A stretch of DNA of 64,000 bases from JAJEFO01 sp965208685 (GCA_965208685.1 CBDBPL010000007.1:4712001-4776000), one strand, 5' to 3'; counted from the first letter of the stretch, positions 8,213-17,882 are shown. The notes: generated by a model from the letters alone, not told the origin. Numbers and translations: made by a program.

Positions 8213-9557
8213 TGATCACGTCAAGGCGGAACGCGTCCATCGGTTCCGACAGCGTCATGACATGATGAAGGCAGAACTCGTGAACCGGTCCCCTGTCGAT
8301 CTCGGCCGGCGAAAACGGAAACGAGAATGTCGGCTGCTCTTCCTCGGATGTCAGGGGGTGGTGCAGAAGGTAGGGATTCATGAGCTTGCCGATCTCGTTC
8401 GCGGTGCCCTGATCCGCGGCGGTTATGGTGCAAAGGACTCCGATCTCGGTCGGCGCGCCCGGCCTGGTTTCCAGCTCTCCAAGCGTGCTGTCGATGCCGA
8501 CAAGCCGGAGGTCGCAGCGCCAGGTCTCCGGCGCGAGGCCCATCCGGTTCTCGACCTTTGCGGCGTGCCGGAGACCGATGTCCCGAATCCAGGCTTGAGC
8601 GCCTGCCACGTATCGCGGATCGCGGATGGTGGCCATCAAGACAGTCTGGCAGCCTGCCACGCGCGCGCCTTCAAGTTTCACGGTGTATTGGTCCGACGCG
8701 ACCCAGCGGGATCCTTCCACGCGGACGCGCACCTCGTCGAGTGCCTCGTAGGTGGCGCCGGTCACGTCGAGGTGCCCGCCCGGCTCGTGAAGGATGAACG
8801 GATCCGAATTCTCGTACAGCATGTGTGCGAGGACGGTGTTCGGCGTTGCGCGGGCATCGTCTGCCAAGGGATGCACGGTGAATCCATCCTCGTCGAACTC
8901 CACCATCAATACGCCGGACTGGGGATTCGTGGCGCAAAGGGCGCCGCATTCCGCGATCTTGGCGCCATGCCATGCGCCGCCTGCATGGTCGCCCCGCATG
9001 AGCGGAAGCGCAGCTATGGTGGCCGTGTCGGTCGTCCGGCCCGCGATGATGATTTCGGCCTCGGTCTCGATTGCCTGCTGGATCTGCTCGGCGCCTGCCA
9101 GGGCAACGATATGGGTGCAGTCCTCGATGATCCTGCGATCCAGGTCCGGCGCGCCGTCCAGGGCCGAGACCCGGCCGCAGGCGAAGCGCCGGCCGATTTC
9201 GTTCGGCTCCTGCTCGGACTTGAGCGTCGCGACCCTTGGCGTCCAGCCGAGCTCGTCCAGGCATTCTTGCGTGATGTCGACGAGCCAGTCGACCATCCCG
9301 TCCGTGCCGCAGGTGCCCGCGGTTCCGATGACGAGCGGGCACCCTGCGGTTCGCGCCGCCTTGATCAGCCCCATCCATTCAACCTTGGTCGAGCTGCGTG
9401 CGTATTTCGACACGCCGCAGCCGAGATAGGACGGCCCGCTGTCGGTCGAGCCGCCGTCGATGGCGATGAGATCGGGATTCATCCTGGTTCCGCGTTCAAG
9501 CGCTGCCTTGTCGTAGTCGAGGCCGAGCGCACCGGAGGGAACGAGAATGCGCGTCAT
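8205..9557 (-). CDS. AtuA-like (DUF1446) protein
   Basis: 450 residues. The N-terminal LVPSGALGLDY segment, IDGGSTDSGP near residue 33, GTAGTCGTDG near residue 79 and IIAGRTTDTAT near residue 170 identify the acyclic terpene utilisation AtuA/DUF1446 family. The family takes its name from the Pseudomonas citronellol/geraniol gene cluster, but its chemistry is not established. Here it is followed by DUF4387, a CoA-transferase and citryl-CoA lyase, and preceded by a TTT transporter, so it likely processes the imported acid before CoA transfer. No signal peptide is visible. It starts about 190 bp after the end of tctA. Confidence 0.85.
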   Translation of the reverse strand: MTRILVPSGALGLDYDKAALERGTRMNPDLIAIDGGSTDSGPSYLGCGVSKYARSSTKVEWMGLIKAARTAGCPLVIGTAGTCGTDGMVDWLVDITQECLDELGWTPRVATLKSEQEPNEIGRRFACGRVSALDGAPDLDRRIIEDCTHIVALAGAEQIQQAIETEAEIIIAGRTTDTATIAALPLMRGDHAGGAWHGAKIAECGALCATNPQSGVLMVEFDEDGFTVHPLADDARATPNTVLAHMLYENSDPFILHEPGGHLDVTGATYEALDEVRVRVEGSRWVASDQYTVKLEGARVAGCQTVLMATIRDPRYVAGAQAWIRDIGLRHAAKVENRMGLAPETWRCDLRLVGIDSTLGELETRPGAPTEIGVLCTITAADQGTANEIGKLMNPYLLHHPLTSEEEQPTFSFPFSPAEIDRGPVHEFCLHHVMTLSEPMDAFRLDVINA

Positions 9558-9746
9558 GGTTCGGACCGCCGGCTCATTTGCCCTTGTTCACGAAAGTCTC
9601 GCGTCTGCCGGGAGGCCCACGATCCGCAACGGGAGGGAGATTCGCATCCGGGAACAGGTCCGATGCCGGAGCGGTCTTGATGCGGCATGACAATTCGCGC
9701 TCTTGCGTCGCCGCATGATGGCTGGGCCGCCCGTTGCAAGCCGCGG

Positions 9747-11291
9747 TCAGTCACTGACTGCCTGGGGTTTCTTGATCACGCGGCGGAGGAAGATCGGCGC
9801 CAGGAATCCAGCAACGGCAAGGATGAGAAGCGACGAGGGAATCGCGGAGTAGAATTCATACGCGTCCGATGGTCCATGCCAGCGGAATCCGAACAGGAAC
9901 CGCCAGTCGCCGTCCGAAAGTATCATTGCGCGACGCAGCGCGTCCTCCATGTGGTTGCCGAGGAGGATGCCAAGGATGATGGGCACTGTCGGAACGTCCA
10001 GCTTGCGGAAGATCCAGCCGATTATGCCGAAGAAGATCATCAGCAGGAGATCGAAGTAGCTGCCCGAGAGCGAATAGATGCCGACGAAGGAGATCATCAT
10101 CACCCCCGGCAGCAGAACCCATGCCGGCACGCTCAGGATGTGGACGAACATCTTCACCATTGGCACGTTCATCGCCAGGAGGACGAAGTTCGCGATCAGC
10201 AGCGAGGCGATCAGGCCCCACACGACGTCCGGCCGATCTGTGAACAGGGTCGGCCCCGGCGTGATGTTGAGCGTCAGCAGCAGCGCAAGCAGCACGGCAG
10301 TCGTCCCGGAGCCGGGCACGCCGAGCGTCAGCATCGGCACGAGAGCGCCGCCGGCCGCGGCGTTGTTGCCGGCCTCGGGCGCCATCACGCCCTTGGGCAC
10401 GCCGGTGCCGAATCCGCCCTTTTCGCCCTGCACGTTCTTCTCTCCCATGTAGGCAAGGAACGAACCGAGCGAGGCGCCGGCGCCGGGAAGCACGCCGGCG
10501 ATGAAACCGATCACGCTGGAGCGCAGCATGGTGCCGATGCCCTTGGTCAGGTCGCGGACCGGCAGGGTCACCCTTCCGAGCTTGACCCCGATGGATGACT
10601 CCCTGCCGTGGCTCTCGATGAAGACAAAGACCTCGGCGACCGCAAAGAGCCCGACAATCGCGACCAGGAAGTCGACGCCGTCCATCAGGTGCAGGTTCCC
10701 GCCGGTGAAGCGCGGCATCCCGGTCTGGTTGTCGAGCCCGATCATGGCAATGCCGAGCCCGATGCAGGAGGCGAGGGCGGCTTTGGCCTGGTTCTTGGAG
10801 GCGATGCCTCCCAAGGTCGAGAATGCCAGCAGGTATAGCGCAAAATACTCCGACGGACCGAACTGGTAGGCAATGCGGGACAGGAGCGGCGCAAGCAGCA
10901 TCAGGCCGATGGTTGCAAACAGCGCGCCGAAGAAGCTTGCAAAGCCGGACAGCACGAGAGCGTCGCCGGCACGCCCGGCCTTGGCCATCGGGTAGCCGTC
11001 AAGCGTCGTCATCAGCGCAGGCTCGTCGCCGGGGATGTTGAGAAGTATGGAACTTATCCGCCCGCCGTACATCGCGCCGTAGTAGACGGCGGTCATCAGG
11101 ACGAGCGCGGATGTTGCGTCGAGGCCAAGCGAGAATGCAAGCGGGATCAGGATGGCGACGCCGTTCGACGGGCCGAGGCCCGGAAGCGCGCCGATTATGG
11201 TTCCGAGAAAGCACCCCGCAACGGCGAGAAAGAGCGTGAACGGCGTGAGAGCGACACTGAAGCCGAGGGCGAGGTTCGAGAGGAGTTCCAT
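9747..11291 (-). CDS. tctA: Tripartite tricarboxylate transporter large membrane subunit TctA
   Basis: 514 residues with about twelve membrane segments. It carries the TctA signatures GALPGLGPSNGVAILIPL near residue 40, YYGAMYGGRISSILLNIPG near residue 72, and GVMAPEAGNNAAAGGALVP near residue 320. It is the channel-forming subunit of a TTT importer driven by an ion gradient. The ATG at 11291 overlaps the tctB stop as TGATG. An upstream extension of the same frame has no membrane character and overlaps tctB, so it was rejected. Confidence 0.94.
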   Translation of the reverse strand: MELLSNLALGFSVALTPFTLFLAVAGCFLGTIIGALPGLGPSNGVAILIPLAFSLGLDATSALVLMTAVYYGAMYGGRISSILLNIPGDEPALMTTLDGYPMAKAGRAGDALVLSGFASFFGALFATIGLMLLAPLLSRIAYQFGPSEYFALYLLAFSTLGGIASKNQAKAALASCIGLGIAMIGLDNQTGMPRFTGGNLHLMDGVDFLVAIVGLFAVAEVFVFIESHGRESSIGVKLGRVTLPVRDLTKGIGTMLRSSVIGFIAGVLPGAGASLGSFLAYMGEKNVQGEKGGFGTGVPKGVMAPEAGNNAAAGGALVPMLTLGVPGSGTTAVLLALLLTLNITPGPTLFTDRPDVVWGLIASLLIANFVLLAMNVPMVKMFVHILSVPAWVLLPGVMMISFVGIYSLSGSYFDLLLMIFFGIIGWIFRKLDVPTVPIILGILLGNHMEDALRRAMILSDGDWRFLFGFRWHGPSDAYEFYSAIPSSLLILAVAGFLAPIFLRRVIKKPQAVSD

Positions 11292-11734
11292 CAGCCCAGC
11301 CACGCTTTGGGCAAGGGCTGAAGCCCAAGGCCGAGCGCGTACTTGAATATCAGGAAGAGCCCGATTGACAGGCCGAGGCCCGTGATTGCCGCGGGCAGCG
11401 GACGAGGGGAGATCTGGAAGCTCAGGATGGCTGCACAGATCGCCGTGGGCATCAGGAAGCCGAGCGGCTTCAGGGCATGGGCATAGGCAACCATGACGAG
11501 AACGGCGATCACGATGTTGCCAAGCGTCATTCGTCCTGGCCACGCAGGGTCGTCGTCGGGCCGGAAGACAAAGACCAGACCACAGATCGTCGCGACCCCG
11601 GCCAGAATGAGCGGAAAGGTCTTCGACCCTACAGGATCCGACATGAAGCTGGCCTGTATCTGGAAGGCGCCCGCCGTATAGGCGAGCGCCCCCAGTATCA
11701 CGACCACTCCGAAGAGACGGTCGGAGAGTTTCAC
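11291..11734 (-). CDS. tctB: Tripartite tricarboxylate transporter small membrane subunit TctB
   Basis: 147 residues with four predicted membrane segments, as expected for TctB. The start is a GTG whose bases overlap the tctC stop codon (GTGA), so the two are translationally coupled; the gene ends by a TGATG overlap with tctA. Like most TctB proteins it has little sequence signature, so the call rests on size, topology and position between tctC and tctA. Confidence 0.9.
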   Translation of the reverse strand: MKLSDRLFGVVVILGALAYTAGAFQIQASFMSDPVGSKTFPLILAGVATICGLVFVFRPDDDPAWPGRMTLGNIVIAVLVMVAYAHALKPLGFLMPTAICAAILSFQISPRPLPAAITGLGLSIGLFLIFKYALGLGLQPLPKAWLG

Positions 11735-12696
11735 TGGATGACGCCGATCTCTTTCGAGAGTTCGACCGTATCGGCAATGACGCCGTCTACCCAGCTCTGG
11801 AAGTCGCCGCCGACCTTGGTGAAGGGTGCGAGACCGTTGGCGACCATGGCGTCCTTCCATTCCTGGCTGTCCGCCACGGCCTGGAGCCTTGCGCCCCATG
11901 CCTCGAAGTCGGCGTCGGAGATGCCCTTGGGCACGTAGAGGCCGCGCCAGTTCACGGCGACCACGTCAAAGCCCTGTTCCACGGCCGTCGGGATGTCCTC
12001 GAAGCCCGGCACCCGCTCCTCGGTGAGGACGGCAAGCGCGCGCACCTCGCCCGACTGGAGGAAGCCGACGATTTCGGACATGTCTCCGGTCATGCCCTGA
12101 GTGAAGCCGCCGATCGTCTGGGTGATCGCGTCGCCACCGCCGTCAAGGCCGATGTACTTGACCTTCGTGATGTCGGTGAACCCGGCCTCCTTAAGGACCA
12201 TGAGCACCTTCAGGTGGTCGAAGCCGCCCGCCGCCGAGCCGCCGCCAAAGGCGACGGAGCCGGGATCGGCCTTGATCGCGTCGACCATGTCGCCGAGCGA
12301 CATGAACGGGCTGTCGGCGGCCACGACGATCACGCCGGGATCGGCACCGATCGCGCCCACAAACCGCACCTGGTCGGCGGTCATGCCGGCATAGGCGTTC
12401 TGTGCGAGGCGCGTTGCCGTGGCCTGGCTGGCAGCGACGATCAGGTTGTTGTCGTCGCCGCGTTCATTGACCACGTGACTGTAGGCCAGCCCCCCGCCTC
12501 CGCCGGCCATGTTGGTGACCTGAACCGGCGAGTCCACCTGGCCGATGTCGTACAGGATCTTGCCGATCTGGCGACAGGTGAAGTCCCAGCCTCCGCCGGG
12601 GTTTGCAGGTGCGATGCACTCGGTGGCCGCCAAGGCGGCCGATCCCGCAATTGACATGAACGCGCCCAATGCGAGCGCACGAATTTTTGTCTGCAT
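11731..12696 (-). CDS. tctC: TTT periplasmic solute-binding protein TctC
   Basis: 321 residues with a Sec signal peptide at about residues 1-24 ending SAALAA. The mature part shows the Bug/TctC pattern: an N-terminal CIAPANPGGGWDFTCR ligand loop, an NMAGGGGGLAYSHV segment, a GGGSAAGGFDH segment near residue 150, and a late VNWRGLYVPKG motif. These proteins bind carboxylates and deliver them to TctAB. It is the first gene of the seven-gene minus-strand operon ending with citryl-CoA lyase. The fused metabolic genes suggest that the ligand is a hydroxylated di- or tricarboxylate. Confidence 0.93.
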   Translation of the reverse strand: MQTKIRALALGAFMSIAGSAALAATECIAPANPGGGWDFTCRQIGKILYDIGQVDSPVQVTNMAGGGGGLAYSHVVNERGDDNNLIVAASQATATRLAQNAYAGMTADQVRFVGAIGADPGVIVVAADSPFMSLGDMVDAIKADPGSVAFGGGSAAGGFDHLKVLMVLKEAGFTDITKVKYIGLDGGGDAITQTIGGFTQGMTGDMSEIVGFLQSGEVRALAVLTEERVPGFEDIPTAVEQGFDVVAVNWRGLYVPKGISDADFEAWGARLQAVADSQEWKDAMVANGLAPFTKVGGDFQSWVDGVIADTVELSKEIGVIQ

Positions 12697-13203
12697 GTCT
12701 TTCTCCCTAGGACTGATTGAATGCCGCTTGTTGCGGCAAGTCCGACGGCGACATAACGACGCCGAGCGGGAAAATTCAACCCCTCATGGGCACGGTGGCG
12801 CGGCAAATTCGGTCGGAGAGCCTCTCCTTGGCTCCTGCAGGATTGCGGGAGAAATGCAACCCGCCACGATCTCCATGCAATTTCGGTACTTCATGAAGCT
12901 CGGCACGGCATCCCGAGCCGTGACGCCTGCCCTGCGCCGTTCAAGTCTTTCGACCGAGAACGCGTGCACCGGACGCTCTCAAAGCCCCTCCGCGGATCGG
13001 GCCGGGCGGCTTGGCGCGGACCTGAAAGCGACCAATGGACAGGCTCGACGGCGATCCCTCAAGGACGCGGCGGAGCTTTCGCCGCTGCCTTTGCCGTCAA
13101 GGAGCGTCTGGCGTTCGGTCAGGTCAGGGTCACCGGCCGGTCGAGCGGACGCTTGCCGATGCCGGTGCTCCCCGCCAGATCGCGCGGTATCGTCCCGTCG
13201 CTC
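12697..13203 (-). other. Promoter region of the TTT operon; no gene seen
   Basis: 507 bp between tctC and the end of an unknown gene. A 6-bp inverted repeat TGCCGC-TTGTT-GCGGCA lies at 12722-12738, just upstream of the tctC start, and could be an operator or leader hairpin. The rest shows no supported gene, RNA or repeat. Confidence 0.35.
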
Positions 13204-14076
13204 TCATTCGATCCACTTGGGCCACTCCGCGGGCGGCACAGCTCCGCGGAATTCCGTCATGCCTTCGGCTCTCGCCCGGTCCACCCGGTCGACATGCGTG
13301 TGACTGACGACGAAGAAGGAAGCTTCCGAATTCAGGCAACCGGAAGGGCAATCCCCCCATGCCTTGCGCATAATGACGAACCAGCGGCCGGATGCGCTTG
13401 TTGCCGCTATGTCCGGTCCATCACCCAGGTATTCGTCGAACTCCGCGCTGACGACACCATCGACGGCCAAGTATGCCTGCCGTGCCGCAACCAGGTTTGC
13501 ACTTTCGCTGAAGTGCATGGTCACGGCAGCGAACAACGGCATCGATTCCCAGGTTTGCAGGCCCAGCGTGGAATTCAGCTCATCGAATTCCTCGAACCCG
13601 GTCAGCGGCACGTCGCCGGCACCGTTCCAACGCCGGGCAATGGCATTGAGAAGCCCGCCTTCCACCACGAGCAGCAGCGTTGCCGGCCTGAACCAAGATC
13701 GTGCCGCGGTCTCAGTCATTTCCGGGTAGCGATTTCGAATGTGCATCAGCACCTGGTCGATCTCGATTGCGAGTTCGTCAAGCCGTTGTTCGTTCACGAG
13801 CAGTTCATTGGTCTCTCCGAGATGAATGCGCCGTGCGAGTATTCGCGCATCCGAGGAGGTTCGGCCTCGGACTGCGGCCAGAGCTTCAACCGTCGGCACT
13901 GCGGCTGCTTCCGCCGCACTCGCGCCCGGAATGATGGCTGGCAAGGCAACAAGCAACAGCGGGAGGACGGCAAGGACAAGTCGCGGCAACGAAGCTGATG
14001 CACAAACGCCATGCCGAAATCGACAAGGCGGTTCAGGCAAATCAATTTCGGATACGCATTTGCGGTTCGATTGCAC
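13204..14076 (-). CDS. Unknown exported or membrane-anchored protein
   Basis: About 290 residues if the GTG at 14076 is used, which has an AAGGA ribosome site about 11 bp upstream; a TTG at the beginning of the hydrophobic stretch is an alternative. A hydrophobic segment near residues 32-55 ends with an ASAAEA cleavage-like site, so the protein is probably secreted or anchored. The mature part is mixed helical, contains LLLVVEGGLLNAIARRW, and ends in a domain with a GDCPSGC motif followed by a hydrophobic SFFVVSHTHV strand. I do not recognise the family. The paired cysteines suggest a disulfide or metal site. It is transcribed away from the desaturase gene. Confidence 0.6.
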   Translation of the reverse strand: MQSNRKCVSEIDLPEPPCRFRHGVCASASLPRLVLAVLPLLLVALPAIIPGASAAEAAAVPTVEALAAVRGRTSSDARILARRIHLGETNELLVNEQRLDELAIEIDQVLMHIRNRYPEMTETAARSWFRPATLLLVVEGGLLNAIARRWNGAGDVPLTGFEEFDELNSTLGLQTWESMPLFAAVTMHFSESANLVAARQAYLAVDGVVSAEFDEYLGDGPDIAATSASGRWFVIMRKAWGDCPSGCLNSEASFFVVSHTHVDRVDRARAEGMTEFRGAVPPAEWPKWIE

Positions 14077-14467
14077 GTGGTGCTTGTTCCTTCGTCGATT
14101 GGTTGCGATGCCGACCACCTTGTATGAAGTCCCGCACGAAGAAGCCAGAAGGGAGCCGCACTGGTCCATGCGTCCCGTTGGGACGCACGGTCCCGCCTGC
14201 ACCCCCGGCATGCGGCCAATGGGCGGCTCTTGAACTGCGCGGGCCCGCTGCAAGCGCTCTGCAAGCTGCTGAAATCGAACCCGGGACCGGGGCACGCCAG
14301 GCACCAGTGCCGGACCAATGCCTTCGTCCACATCTTGTTGCTCATTGCCGCTCCCGTGATGGCGCAACGAAAGGTCAACGTGGGCGAATCCGGCAATCCC
14401 GGCGTCATGGGAGACACGGAATTCGCAACGTGACCTCGGCCGGAGTTCAGGTTAAGCTGGGCTCGTC
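14077..14467 (+). other. Intergenic region between divergent genes; nothing firm
   Basis: 391 bp between the start of the unknown exported protein and the desaturase ATG. It must carry both promoters. Short open frames exist but none has a ribosome site with family-like content. Confidence 0.3.
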
Positions 14468-15379
14468 ATGGATCACAAGGCTTTCGTCAATTCGGTGCCT
14501 GGCCCCGTCCTGGCAGATCTCAGCGAGACCGAAGACGCCGCAGGCTTGCGGCACCTTGCCTTGCACTTGGGCCAGATTCTCGCCTTGGGATTGTATGTCG
14601 CCTTCGGCGCGCCCTTGTGGTGGCTCGCCATCGTGCCTCTTGGCATCTTGATCTGCTTTCTCTTCACCTTGCAGCATGAAGCGACTCACAAGACGCCCTT
14701 TGCAACGCCTTGGCTGAATGAATGGGTCGGACGTTTGGTCGGACTGCCAATCCTGCAGCCGTTCGAATGGTTCCGGTACTTTCATCTGGCGCATCACAAG
14801 TACACCAACGATCCCGAGCGCGATCCAGAGCTGATTGCCGGCGCCAAGCCCGAAACATGGGGATCGTACGTGATGCACGTGTCCGGCCTCCCGTTCTGGT
14901 GGGCGATGGCGCGCCAAGTTCTGTCCAACGCCGCGGGAGCAAGCCCTGGCGCCTACGTGCCTGGGCGCGCCCGGCGCAGGATCATGCGCGAAGCCCGCTG
15001 GATGCTGCTGGCCTATGTCCTTGCTGCGGTCAGCCTGCTTTTCACGCCGCTGCTACTTTGGGTCTGGATACTTCCGTGCCTGCTGGGCCAGCCCTTCCTG
15101 CGGCTCTACCTTCTGGCGGAACATGGGCGATGCGCCTTCGTCGCGGACATGTTTCGAAACACGCGCACGACCTACACCAACCGCCTTGTGCGGTTCCTGG
15201 CCTGGAACATGCCCTATCATGTCGAACATCACACGCTGCCCCAGGTGCCGTTTCACAGGTTGCCTGAGTTGCATGATCACATGCAGGGCCAGCACCAGGT
15301 CACGTCTGATGGTTACGTAGCCTTCACGTGCGACTATGCGGCATCAATGCAAGGCCGCGATCAAGCCGTTCGGGGATAG
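14468..15379 (+). CDS. Membrane fatty acid desaturase
   Basis: 303 residues with all three histidine boxes of the membrane desaturase/hydroxylase family: HEATH at residues 70-74, HLAHH at 106-110 and HVEHH at 251-255. Four membrane segments flank them. The enzyme is a di-iron oxygen-dependent protein of the inner membrane. The final box pattern HVEHH is shared by acyl-lipid desaturases and by some carotenoid hydroxylase-like enzymes, so the substrate is not fixed. It is monocistronic and convergent with the CE15-like gene. Confidence 0.85.
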   Translation: MDHKAFVNSVPGPVLADLSETEDAAGLRHLALHLGQILALGLYVAFGAPLWWLAIVPLGILICFLFTLQHEATHKTPFATPWLNEWVGRLVGLPILQPFEWFRYFHLAHHKYTNDPERDPELIAGAKPETWGSYVMHVSGLPFWWAMARQVLSNAAGASPGAYVPGRARRRIMREARWMLLAYVLAAVSLLFTPLLLWVWILPCLLGQPFLRLYLLAEHGRCAFVADMFRNTRTTYTNRLVRFLAWNMPYHVEHHTLPQVPFHRLPELHDHMQGQHQVTSDGYVAFTCDYAASMQGRDQAVRG

Positions 15380-15699
15380 GTGCACGGACGGATCTGGATG
15401 CCTGGTGCACTGGATCGACCTACTTCCGGAATCTCGAATTCGCCGTTTCGATCACGACGAACCCGTTCGCCCCCGGGGCAAAACCGCTCGGTCGACGCAA
15501 CAATCTCGTCACTGTCAGGCCCCGGATGTCGAGAAGTCACGGAAGCTCGGCAACCTCGTTCGACCTCCGTCCACCGCCGCTTGTGCACGAGCCGCCTGCA
15601 GGGGCCTGACTCCCGGAGCGTCTCATTGGAACTGCCGGACGGCAAGTCCGAGGGCCTGGAAGTGCATGATCTCAATGGCGCGAGTCCCGGGCAGAGAGG
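15380..15699. other. Convergent intergenic region; nothing seen
   Basis: 320 bp between the ends of the desaturase and the CE15-like gene. No clear terminator hairpin with a T-run, gene or repeat was found. Confidence 0.3.
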
Positions 15700-16827
15700 T
15701 CATGTGCGCGCACCAAGGAATTCCAGGAAGCGCTGCCAGTCGTATGGCAGCAGCTCGTGGCCGCCAGGACGGAGATGGTGGCCGAGCGCGGTATGGCAGG
15801 TTTGGCGTTCCCCGGCCCACATCGTCTCGATACCCGGCCAGGGACAAGCTTCCGGCCAGACCTCGGATGCAGCGACAAGGGCCAGGTAGGTGCCGGCTGG
15901 GTCGGCCCAGAGATCCTGTTCAGCGGAGGCGACATAGACCTTTCGGGGTGCCGTGCAGGCGATGAGGTGGTGCTGGTCCAATGAAGTCGCGGGGCCTTGA
16001 GGCCTGATCCAGTGCGGAAAGGCCGACTCCATCTGGGACAGCGTTTCCCCGACCGCGTGTCCGGCAGGCGCAGCGCCGGCACAACCCGAATTGTTCGCAA
16101 GCACCGCGCTGATTCTCGTGTCGTTCGCGGCCGCCCAAAGCGCCGCCTTGCCCAACCTGGAATGACCCGCGACGGCAACTTGCCCCATGTCAAGCCCGCC
16201 GAGCCGTTCCGCTGCGTCCAGAAGACGCTGAATCGCCCAGGCCCAGAGCGAGATCGCGCCGGTGTCCAGGTCGACGAAAGGGCGGGCGCCACGTCTCAAG
16301 ATCTCGCCCGGGTCATCCGGCGCCCACGAACCGTAACAGCTGACCATTACTGCATATCCTCGCGCAGTCAGCATCGCGACCGGCCATCGATGGGATTCCG
16401 TGCCGCGCAGCACGTCGTGCAGCCGCCCGTCCTCGATGCCAAGCTCGGGTCGGCAGTGAACCCGCGCTCGCGCGTCGAGCGGAAAGTCCGGACCTGCGAG
16501 GATGCCAAGTGGGCCAGCAAAGCCGAGGCCCGCGATCAACGGGGCGTCGACACAGCTCTCCGGTCGCCAGAGCGCTGCATCGACGATGAGGATTCTTGCG
16601 CCGTTGGCAGATCGCATCGTGATCTCGATTCGCTCCGCCAGGGATCCATTCAGAGGGCTGGCTTCAACTTTCAGTTCTGCAGGCGCGGGCGGCAACGGCC
16701 CGTAGATCGTGTCGGACAGTTCCCTTCGCCATCTTTCCTGCCGTTTCTCGATAGGGTCGGGGCCGTCGAGCGATTCAAGCTGGAACGGTCCCGCGAACGC
16801 GTCCTCAAGCGGGAGGGCCGGGTTCAA
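15700..16827 (-). CDS. CE15-like (glucuronoyl esterase family) alpha/beta hydrolase
   Basis: 375 residues. The nucleophile elbow GHSRLGKAALWAAA puts the serine at residue 223; the arginine and lysine after it match the CE15 G-x-S-R-x-G-K pattern. The catalytic histidine is likely His357 in GGHELLPYDW. A preceding VMVSCYGSWAPDDPGE segment and a DQHHLIACTAPR segment also match the family. CE15 enzymes hydrolyse esters of glucuronic acids. No signal peptide is seen, so it would act in the cytosol on an imported sugar-acid ester. The start is a TTG overlapping the upstream stop (TTGA), making it the last gene of the eight-gene ABC/Gfo-Idh operon. Confidence 0.78.
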   Translation of the reverse strand: MNPALPLEDAFAGPFQLESLDGPDPIEKRQERWRRELSDTIYGPLPPAPAELKVEASPLNGSLAERIEITMRSANGARILIVDAALWRPESCVDAPLIAGLGFAGPLGILAGPDFPLDARARVHCRPELGIEDGRLHDVLRGTESHRWPVAMLTARGYAVMVSCYGSWAPDDPGEILRRGARPFVDLDTGAISLWAWAIQRLLDAAERLGGLDMGQVAVAGHSRLGKAALWAAANDTRISAVLANNSGCAGAAPAGHAVGETLSQMESAFPHWIRPQGPATSLDQHHLIACTAPRKVYVASAEQDLWADPAGTYLALVAASEVWPEACPWPGIETMWAGERQTCHTALGHHLRPGGHELLPYDWQRFLEFLGART

Positions 16828-17882
16828 TGTGCCCAGCCGTCGTAGAGGGGATGACCGGGCCTGACCGGAAGGTCTTCCGGCCGGCTGGACCGGGCGGACG
16901 CATAGATCGCCGTGGCAAGCTCGATCGATCGCCGGCCGTCCTCCAACGTGACTACGCGCCCGGGGTGTCCGTCGAGCGCGTCGGCGATTGCCTCGAAGAG
17001 AGTCTCATATCCGGTTCCGCTCTCGGGCACGTCCGCAAGCATCGCGTCAATGTCGCGCTGCCGCACCGGGGCCCGGGCACTGAACGTCCAGCCCTTTGCG
17101 GCCGGAGCGTAGGGCGCATGATCGCTTTCCACGGTGAAGCCCTCGAACATGAGGCGCAGCCGGGACGTGTTGCCGGCCGCCCCGAGCGTTATCGAGGACG
17201 TCACAAGGGCACCGCTGCGCATCCGGAAGGAAAGTGCCGCGCAGTCCTCGACCTCGATGTCGTTCACGCGCGTAGCGACATCTGCAAAGACCTGCGCAAC
17301 CGGGCCAAGCAGGTACATCAGGAGGTCGTGGATGTGAATCGCATGTCCCAGGACGGCACCACCCTGCTCTCCGGCCCAGGTGCCGCGCCAGCCAACGTCG
17401 TAGTAGCTTGCGGGTCGGTCCCAATGAGTCTCAAGGGTTCCGGTGTAGCAGCGCCCGGCAATGCCGGAGTCAATGAGCGTGCGAAGTTGCGACATGCCAG
17501 GCCCGTAGCGGTACTGGAACACCGGGAATATGGCCCCGCCAGTTCGCCTTGAGCGTTCGATCAGCCTGTCCGCTTCCGAAAGCGAACACGCGAGCGGCTT
17601 TTCGCAGACAACGGACTTTCCCGCATCGAGTCCGTCAAGGCACGTCTGGCAATGCAGGTGCGGCGGCAGGCAGACATCGACCACGTCGATCTCGGGATCG
17701 GACAGGACGTCCCCGATTTCGGTCGTGAAACCCGCGCCCTCGCACCTTTCCGCAAGGTTGCGGCCTCGCGCCTCGTCAAGATCGCAGACGGTCTTGACGC
17801 GAAACCTCTCGGGCAGGGCCGCATATCCTGCGAGGTGCTGGGCGCCAATCCCCGCACCGATGATCGCGACCGTCCGTTTCAT
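16824..17882 (-). CDS. Gfo/Idh/MocA family oxidoreductase (1 of 3)
   Basis: 352 residues. The N-terminal AIIGAGIGAQHLAGY is the Rossmann glycine motif, CEKPLACS near residue 92 is the family EKP motif, and GHAIHIHDLLMYLLG near residue 170 supplies the catalytic His/Asp region. Such enzymes oxidise or reduce sugars, inositols and sugar acids with NAD(P). The ATG overlaps the stop of the upstream oxidoreductase (ATGA), and the gene overlaps the esterase by 4 bp. A longer same-frame extension runs antiphase through the upstream gene and was rejected. Confidence 0.9.
   Translation of the reverse strand: MKRTVAIIGAGIGAQHLAGYAALPERFRVKTVCDLDEARGRNLAERCEGAGFTTEIGDVLSDPEIDVVDVCLPPHLHCQTCLDGLDAGKSVVCEKPLACSLSEADRLIERSRRTGGAIFPVFQYRYGPGMSQLRTLIDSGIAGRCYTGTLETHWDRPASYYDVGWRGTWAGEQGGAVLGHAIHIHDLLMYLLGPVAQVFADVATRVNDIEVEDCAALSFRMRSGALVTSSITLGAAGNTSRLRLMFEGFTVESDHAPYAPAAKGWTFSARAPVRQRDIDAMLADVPESGTGYETLFEAIADALDGHPGRVVTLEDGRRSIELATAIYASARSSRPEDLPVRPGHPLYDGWAH

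Noticed and set aside
9554..9754. 66-codon frame in the gap between tctA and the AtuA-like gene
   Set aside because: It overlaps both flanking genes, has no ribosome site and no recognisable content.
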